Assembly: GCA_015232935.1 (NCBI GenBank)
Contig: JADFYT010000142.1
Coordinates: 1-6,390 of the forward strand
Reading direction: 5' to 3'
Length of the DNA: 6,390 nt
Source of the DNA: Desulfamplus sp.
Lineage (GTDB): Bacteria; Desulfobacterota; Desulfobacteria; Desulfobacterales; Desulfobacteraceae
The notes under the pieces were generated by a model, which saw nothing but the letters and a program-made list of their open reading frames with translations, searched no databases and had not been told where the DNA came from. The translations under genes and the position numbers were made by a program. This document shows positions 1-4,063 of this stretch, piece by piece (within the stretch, counting starts at the first letter, position 1; the number at the start of each line of letters is the position of its first letter).

Positions 1-2
1 AT

Positions 3-40
3 AGATAGCAGGGTTCAGGATTGCATAAAACCTGCTATCT
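3..40. repeat. Inverted repeat, perfect 10-bp arms, 18-nt loop
   Basis: AGATAGCAGG at 3-12 is exactly complementary in reverse to CCTGCTATCT at 31-40. The transcript could form a 10-bp stem with an 18-nt loop. On the + strand the 3' arm is followed by an A-rich stretch, not a T run, so it lacks the hallmark of an intrinsic terminator. AACCTGCT occurs at 29-36 and again at 64-71, so the 5' arm could also pair with the second copy over 6 bp. It may be a stem-loop behind an upstream gene, an mRNA-stabilising element, or part of a leader switch; the sequence does not decide. Confidence 0.6.
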
Positions 41-81
41 GTAAAAAATCAGACATCTTGCGGAACCTGCTTTTAATACAG

Positions 82-98
82 TACGATCAAGGATCGTA
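82..98. promoter_or_regulatory. 17-bp perfect dyad, candidate operator
   Basis: TACGATC (82-88), spacer AAG (89-91), GATCGTA (92-98): a perfect 7-bp inverted repeat around a 3-nt spacer. Size and symmetry fit the binding site of a dimeric helix-turn-helix regulator. It lies about 140 nt before the livG start codon, within upstream control distance. No regulator gene is in the window and I do not recognise the half-site as a known consensus, so the operator role is inferred. It may also simply form a small hairpin. Confidence 0.4.
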
Positions 99-180
99 AA
101 ATCCGGTTTTGCAGAGAAATCAATTGATGAAACATGCCTGGACACACCCATTGCAGGTCATAAATTAACAGCTAATTTCA

Positions 181-215
181 AGAAATAACAATCTTTCAGA
201 GAAATAACGATCTTT
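181..215. repeat. Two tandem 16-nt direct repeats before livG
   Basis: AGAAATAACAATCTTT (181-196) and AGAAATAACGATCTTT (200-215) differ at one base and lie 19 nt apart start to start, just under two helical turns. Each is preceded by TTTCA (176-180 and 194-198). A partial third copy, CAGAGAAAT, occurs at 112-120 and matches 197-205. The pair ends 25 nt before the livG start, so it sits in the translation-initiation region or overlaps a promoter. It could be paired binding sites for a regulator or a local tandem duplication. Confidence 0.55.
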
Positions 216-240
216 AAATTTCAAGGATACCACAGAGACA

Positions 241-972
241 ATGATTGCACTGGAAACCAGAAATCTAACAAAACAGTTTGGCGGACTTACAGCGGTAAAT
301 GCAGTCTCCATGACTTTGTATCAAGGAGATGTTCTGGGATTGATAGGGCCAAATGGTGCCGGGAAAACCACATTTATCAACGCTTTGTCAGGGTTGAACC
401 CACCCACTTCAGGAACTGTAAAGATGTTCGGTGAAGATACAACCGGACTGCCCCCTGACAGGATGTGCAAAAAAGGGCTCTCCCGTACATTCCAGATTCC
501 AAGCCCTTTTCCCAAAATGACCGCCATTGAAAGTGTCATGACAGCAACTATTTTCGGCAATGGCCCGGGATTGATACAGGATCCTGTAAAACACAGTAGA
601 GAAATGCTTGAGTTTGTTGAGTTTCCGATGTCTGAAAATGTCATTTCAGAACAGCTGAATACTGTACAGCTAAAACGCCTTGATCTTGCAAGGGCACTTG
701 CAAGCAATCCTAAAATACTGTTCATGGATGAGATGGCATCCGGCTTAAGTGAAGGCGAACTTACCGATATAATGAGAATAATCAGAAAGATCAGTGCCAA
801 AGGGATTTCGATTTTAATGGTCGAACATATAATGCAGTTGATAATGGCTGTATGCAATCGACTTTTATGTATCCAGTTTGGTACCAAAATAGCTGAAGGC
901 ACAACTCAAGAAGTGGCAAACGACCCCAAGGTCACAAAGGCTTATCTTGGAAGTGCAGAGACCCACGGTTAA
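241..972 (+). CDS. livG: LivG-type ABC transporter ATP-binding protein
   Basis: This is one of two cytoplasmic ATPases that power a HAAT-family (branched-chain-amino-acid-type) importer, by pairing with LivF and docking on LivH/LivM. The 243-residue product is slightly short for LivG (usually about 250-260). Visible motifs are Walker A G36-PNGAGKT-T44, a Q-loop in RTFQ (Q85), Walker B ending D163-E164, and the H-loop H196 in VEHIMQL. The LivG-typical tail KIAEGT...AYLG is present. The ABC signature is degenerate: L139-N-T-V-Q143 replaces the usual L-S/P-Y-G-Q, although the following RLDLARALA is conserved. Walker B continues DEM rather than DEP. The ATG start matches the family N-terminus; AAGGA at 223-227 is a weak, distant ribosome site (13-nt gap). 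The gene is intact and heads the transporter genes. The natural substrate cannot be read from an ATPase. Confidence 0.93.
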   Translation: MIALETRNLTKQFGGLTAVNAVSMTLYQGDVLGLIGPNGAGKTTFINALSGLNPPTSGTVKMFGEDTTGLPPDRMCKKGLSRTFQIPSPFPKMTAIESVMTATIFGNGPGLIQDPVKHSREMLEFVEFPMSENVISEQLNTVQLKRLDLARALASNPKILFMDEMASGLSEGELTDIMRIIRKISAKGISILMVEHIMQLIMAVCNRLLCIQFGTKIAEGTTQEVANDPKVTKAYLGSAETHG

Positions 973-1092
973 AATTACTCAAAATCGACATACACAAATT
1001 AACCGCAATTATTGCTGAATCGAAATTCCTGAAAAACATGAAATAAAAAGCTGTTGTCGTTTTATGGTTTTAAATTAATGACAATAGCCAAT

Positions 1093-1096
1093 GGAG
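1093..1096 (+). promoter_or_regulatory. Ribosome binding site deciding the livF start
   Basis: GGAG at 1093-1096 lies 6 nt before the ATG at 1103. An in-frame ATG at 1091 would overlap this site and has no Shine-Dalgarno of its own upstream, so 1103 is preferred. The product then begins M-L-L-E-V, the usual LivF N-terminus. Confidence 0.75.
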
Positions 1097-1102
1097 ATTG
1101 CC

Positions 1103-1810
1103 ATGCTGCTTGAAGTTAAAGAACTTGATGCGGGTTACGGTTACCTTCAGATCCTGCGTAAAGTCTGCCTTACCATAGATAAGGGTGAGTATGTCTGTAT
1201 CGTAGGACCCAATGGAGCCGGCAAGAGTACCACCATGAAAGCCATATCGGGTCTTATAAAACCTATGGGAGGCAAAATAATTTTCAATGGAGAGGATATT
1301 ACAGGCCTGCCAGCCTACGAGATTACCCAGAAAGGCATCGCATTTGTCTCAGAGGAGATGAACCTGTTTGTCAATATGACGGTTCAGGAGAATCTTTTGA
1401 TGGGTGCCTATATTATCAGGGATAAAAAAATCCAGCGGGATCGTCTTGATTTTATTTTTGATCTCTTCCCGCGCCTTGCCGAACGAAAAAAACAGCTTGC
1501 AGGAACAATGAGCGGAGGAGAGAGAAAAATGCTGGCTATCGGCAGAGGCATGATGTCCAATCCGACTCTTATGCTTGTTGATGAACCCTCGTTTGGGCTT
1601 GCACCGCAATTGACTGAAAATGTTTTTCAATCTCTTGATGTTCTGGCTAAAAGCGGTGTCACCATAATGCTTGTAGAACAAAATGTCACCAAAACTCTTT
1701 CAGTTACCAACAGAGGTTATGTTCTGGAAAACGGTAAAATAGGTCTTGCGGGCAAGAGTTCCGATCTTGCAAATGATGGCTATGTCAGAAAAGTTTTCCT
1801 TGGAGTTTAA
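1103..1810 (+). CDS. livF: LivF-type ABC transporter ATP-binding protein
   Basis: The second ATPase of the HAAT importer, 235 residues, a normal LivF length. Motifs in order: Walker A G35-PNGAGKS-T43; FVSEE at 81-85, where LivF proteins usually read VPEGR; NMTVQENL at 91-98; a fully canonical signature M136-S-G-G-E140 followed by MLAIGR; Walker B LMLVD160-E161-P with D-loop SFGLAP; and VEQN (Q193), the glutamine that LivF proteins carry in place of the switch histidine. Its intact signature contrasts with the degenerate one in the partner LivG, so the two composite ATP sites of the heterodimer are probably unequal. The start at 1103 is chosen by its ribosome site; a 4-residue longer form from 1091 is possible. 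The gap after livG is 130 nt, long for this kind of operon, while livH starts only 25 nt downstream. Confidence 0.93.
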   Translation: MLLEVKELDAGYGYLQILRKVCLTIDKGEYVCIVGPNGAGKSTTMKAISGLIKPMGGKIIFNGEDITGLPAYEITQKGIAFVSEEMNLFVNMTVQENLLMGAYIIRDKKIQRDRLDFIFDLFPRLAERKKQLAGTMSGGERKMLAIGRGMMSNPTLMLVDEPSFGLAPQLTENVFQSLDVLAKSGVTIMLVEQNVTKTLSVTNRGYVLENGKIGLAGKSSDLANDGYVRKVFLGV

Positions 1811-1820
1811 CCTGAAAGCT

Positions 1821-1824
1821 GGAG
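1821..1824 (+). promoter_or_regulatory. Ribosome binding site supporting the livH start
   Basis: GGAG at 1821-1824 precedes the ATG at 1836 with an 11-nt gap, a little long but the best site nearby. Candidate in-frame starts further upstream (TTG 1746, ATG 1782) lie inside livF and lack a comparable site, so 1836 is preferred. Confidence 0.6.
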
Positions 1825-1835
1825 AAAATAATTTC

Positions 1836-2861
1836 ATGTCTAAAAATAATAAGGCTTTTGTCGGCTGGATAAAATCAGCACCCGGAATTACCATTTCAGG
1901 ATCAATCATCCTTGCTGTTTTCGCAACAATTTACAGCGGACCATATATATTGGTAAATGTCATTATTACAGGTGGAATGCTTGCACTGGTGGCAACAGGT
2001 CTTACACTGATTCTCGGGGTTTTGAATATCGCCATGTTTGCCCACGGCGAATACTTTATGATAGGATCTCTGACAGCATATTATGTCTTTACCCCCATAA
2101 GTAACTACGTAAATGAAAATCCTGACTCAATCCTTGCCATTACAGGCCCTCTGATCGCCATTGCCCTGTCAATGATTTCAGGAGCAATTGCAGGAGTAAT
2201 TTCTGAAAAAATAGTTTTTGGCCCCCTTCGCAGAAGATCAACAGACAACTGGGTTATGAACTCGTTTCTTCTCACTGTGGGCTTAAGTGTTCTGCTGATC
2301 AATCTTCATCAGTTGATATTTGGTGCCGATTTCAAGGGAATTGTCAGATACTGGGGAGGAATGCCGACAGAGATAGCCGGAGTCTTTATCTCCAGAGATA
2401 GAATCATGGCATTTATTATCTCAGCATTTATTGTCCTTGTATTCTGGCTTTTCATGACCTACACCCGGACAGGAAGAGCAATCCGTGCAGTATCCCAGGA
2501 TGTTACCGGTGCCCAGATTGTGGGTATAAACATTGAAAATATCGTACTTCTCACCATTGCGTTGAGCTGTGCCCTTTCAGGAGTTGCCGGAGGAAGTCTT
2601 CTTTTTATGTATCCATCCTATCCGACCATGGGGCTTGAGCCTCTTTACATGGCCTGGTTTGTTGTCATCCTCTCAGGACTTGGCAATATTCTCGGTGCGG
2701 TCGTAGGGGCGTTCATGGTGGCACTTTTGAAAGTCATGACAGTTGAGTATGTCGGTGCAGGATGGGATTTTGTGGTTCCGTCAATACTTATCATGATGGT
2801 TCTTATATTCAAACCAAGCGGCATATTCGGATCTGAAGTACGCGGAGTTCTTGACAAATAG
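1836..2861 (+). CDS. livH: LivH-type ABC transporter permease
   Basis: An inner-membrane permease of the HAAT importer, 341 residues, at the upper end of the usual 290-340. Hydrophobic segments lie at roughly 17-33, 38-63, 66-86, 99-122, 140-158, 188-210, 235-260, 271-305 and 320-336. The LivH motif NxAHGEF is present as NIAMFAHGEYFMIGS near residues 64-78. The cytoplasmic EAA-type coupling loop that contacts the ATPases is clear at 213-233 (GRAIRAVSQD...GINI). The C-terminal KPSGIFG is also typical of the family. Start 1836 is selected because it has a GGAG upstream and avoids overlap with livF; ATG 1782 would add 18 residues. The stop codon touches the ribosome site of livM, so the two permeases are almost certainly co-translated. 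Substrate specificity depends mainly on a binding protein that is not in this window. Confidence 0.92.
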   Translation: MSKNNKAFVGWIKSAPGITISGSIILAVFATIYSGPYILVNVIITGGMLALVATGLTLILGVLNIAMFAHGEYFMIGSLTAYYVFTPISNYVNENPDSILAITGPLIAIALSMISGAIAGVISEKIVFGPLRRRSTDNWVMNSFLLTVGLSVLLINLHQLIFGADFKGIVRYWGGMPTEIAGVFISRDRIMAFIISAFIVLVFWLFMTYTRTGRAIRAVSQDVTGAQIVGINIENIVLLTIALSCALSGVAGGSLLFMYPSYPTMGLEPLYMAWFVVILSGLGNILGAVVGAFMVALLKVMTVEYVGAGWDFVVPSILIMMVLIFKPSGIFGSEVRGVLDK

Positions 2862-2875
2862 GAGAGAAAAACCAG

Positions 2876-3976
2876 ATGAGAGCAAAAGATGAACATTCAG
2901 CAGGAGAGTATCAAAATGCTCCGGATGTCGATACACCTTTACATAACGGCGACACACTTTTACAAGATGACATAAATCCATTTGACATGATGCTTCAAAA
3001 GACAGGCTTTACTCCTGTGGGGCTGGTTGGGGTAATTCTTCTTCTGGCACTTCCATTTATTCCACCATTTAATCAGGAGTATCTTTTAAGGTGGCTGATT
3101 TATGCGGCGTTTATAGCAGCCATGTCTGTGGGTTTTGACTTTACATCAGGTTATATAAACATTGTTAATTTCGGTTATGCCGCTGTCATGGGATATGGAG
3201 GCTATACAACATCAATTCTTGCCATAAACCTTGGCCTTACACCTTGGATAGGCATTCTTCTTGGTGGAGTAAACGCGGCAGTTCTCGGGCTTGCCATAGG
3301 GATGACCTCTCTTCGGCTAAGAGGCATATTCGCGGCCTGTCTGTCGTGGTTTTTCGGCCTTGCACTGATGGGGCTTGCCACAAAGATGGTATGGCTTACC
3401 CGCGGCCCTCTCGGGCTGAGAGTCCCACGCCTGTTTGAAACCGAATCCAATCTGCCATTCTATTACACCATTGTGATTCTGCTTCTTGCAACATATCTGA
3501 TCTGCACATCAGTTGTACGTTCAAACATGGGGCTTGCGTTCAAGGCTATCGGCCAGAACATGGATGCCGCGAGAACATCGGGAATAAACCCGGTATTTTA
3601 CCGTGTATTCAACTTTACCCTCTCCTGTGCTTTAGCTGGAGTTCTTGGCGGTTTTTACGCCCATTTCTACGGCATCTTGACACCGGACATAATGCAGACC
3701 AGCAAGACAGTTGAGGTGCTAGCAGTAGCTTACATAGGAGGCAGAGGAAGTCTTTGGGGGGGGGCTGTAATAGCGTTCCCCTTTATCTTTATCATGGAGA
3801 TTGTCCGTTCAACCCTGTCCAACCTTCCCGGGCTTAATCTGATCATCTATGCTCTGCTTCTTATTCTTGTGATGATCTATTATCCTGGCGGATTTTCATA
3901 TTTCTTTGATGAACATCTCAGAAAACCAAAAAACAGGGTACTAAGATATTTAATGAACGGAAGACAGGTCAATTGA
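2876..3976 (+). CDS. livM: LivM-type ABC transporter permease
   Basis: The second membrane permease, partner of LivH, 366 residues. The first ~45 residues are hydrophilic and acidic (HSAGEYQNAPDVD...), so they probably form a cytoplasmic N-terminal extension ahead of the first membrane segment. Hydrophobic segments follow near 46-63, 69-88, 93-117, 121-141, 149-166, 195-212, 244-262, 280-303 and 319-336. LivM hallmarks are GYINIVNFGYAA near 92-103, the coupling loop 219-238 (GLAFKAIGQN...SGIN), and GGRGSLWG at 288-295. The ATG is preceded by GGAGAG (2861-2866) at 9 nt. Codons 294-297 contain a run of nine G, a possible slippage site. If translation instead began at Met38 or Met39, most of the extension would be lost, but no ribosome site is apparent there. 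No terminator is seen after the stop. Confidence 0.92.
   Translation: MRAKDEHSAGEYQNAPDVDTPLHNGDTLLQDDINPFDMMLQKTGFTPVGLVGVILLLALPFIPPFNQEYLLRWLIYAAFIAAMSVGFDFTSGYINIVNFGYAAVMGYGGYTTSILAINLGLTPWIGILLGGVNAAVLGLAIGMTSLRLRGIFAACLSWFFGLALMGLATKMVWLTRGPLGLRVPRLFETESNLPFYYTIVILLLATYLICTSVVRSNMGLAFKAIGQNMDAARTSGINPVFYRVFNFTLSCALAGVLGGFYAHFYGILTPDIMQTSKTVEVLAVAYIGGRGSLWGGAVIAFPFIFIMEIVRSTLSNLPGLNLIIYALLLILVMIYYPGGFSYFFDEHLRKPKNRVLRYLMNGRQVN
3756..3764. repeat. G9 homopolymer inside livM
   Basis: Nine consecutive G on the + strand encode part of W294-G295-G296-A297. A one-base gain or loss would shift the frame and remove the last ~70 residues, including the final membrane segments. As written the frame is intact and the residues suit the family motif GGRGxLWG. 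Confidence 0.85.
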
Positions 3977-4047
3977 CTGCAATTTTCAACTTAAACTTCA
4001 ACAAAATAAACAGAAACATATTTAACTTGGTCAACAAACAAAAAAAA

Positions 4048-4053
4048 CAGGAG
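4048..4053 (+). promoter_or_regulatory. Ribosome binding site of the flavoenzyme gene
   Basis: CAGGAG at 4048-4053 lies 10 nt before the ATG at 4064 and directly follows a run of eight A. It fixes the start, because the ADP-binding beta strand begins only six residues into the protein and no other suitable in-frame ATG lies nearby. Confidence 0.75.
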
Positions 4054-4063
4054 AAAATACCAA

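Larger units (their letters stand above)
1..240. other. Non-coding leader upstream of livG
   Basis: No convincing gene is seen here. All three + frames are broken by stops within about 50 codons, and no translated piece looks like a known family, including the expected tail of a livK binding-protein gene. The stretch is A/T-rich and holds three structured elements listed separately: an inverted repeat, a short perfect dyad and a tandem repeat. I could not identify a convincing sigma-70 promoter: TTGCAG at 151-156 has no good -10 box at 16-18 nt. It probably carries the operon's control region, or it may be an intercistronic gap behind an upstream gene lying outside the window. Confidence 0.6.

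Noticed and set aside
3..40. Intrinsic terminator
   Set aside because: The stem is good, but it is followed by A residues rather than a T run on the + strand, and on the - strand the flanking sequence lies outside the window.
45..188. 47-codon open stretch without a start, possible tail of an upstream gene
   Set aside because: It is bounded by a stop on both sides (42-44 and 186-188), has no start with a ribosome site, and the translation is not recognisable as the end of a binding protein.
321..902. 193-codon open frame on the - strand across livG
   Set aside because: It is antisense to a clear LivG gene, has no recognisable motif and no ribosome site; it is a codon-usage shadow.
3977..4063. 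Terminator or new promoter between livM and the flavoenzyme gene
   Set aside because: No GC-rich hairpin with a T run and no convincing -35/-10 pair is visible; only A-rich sequence with a short TTCAAC repetition and the ribosome site.
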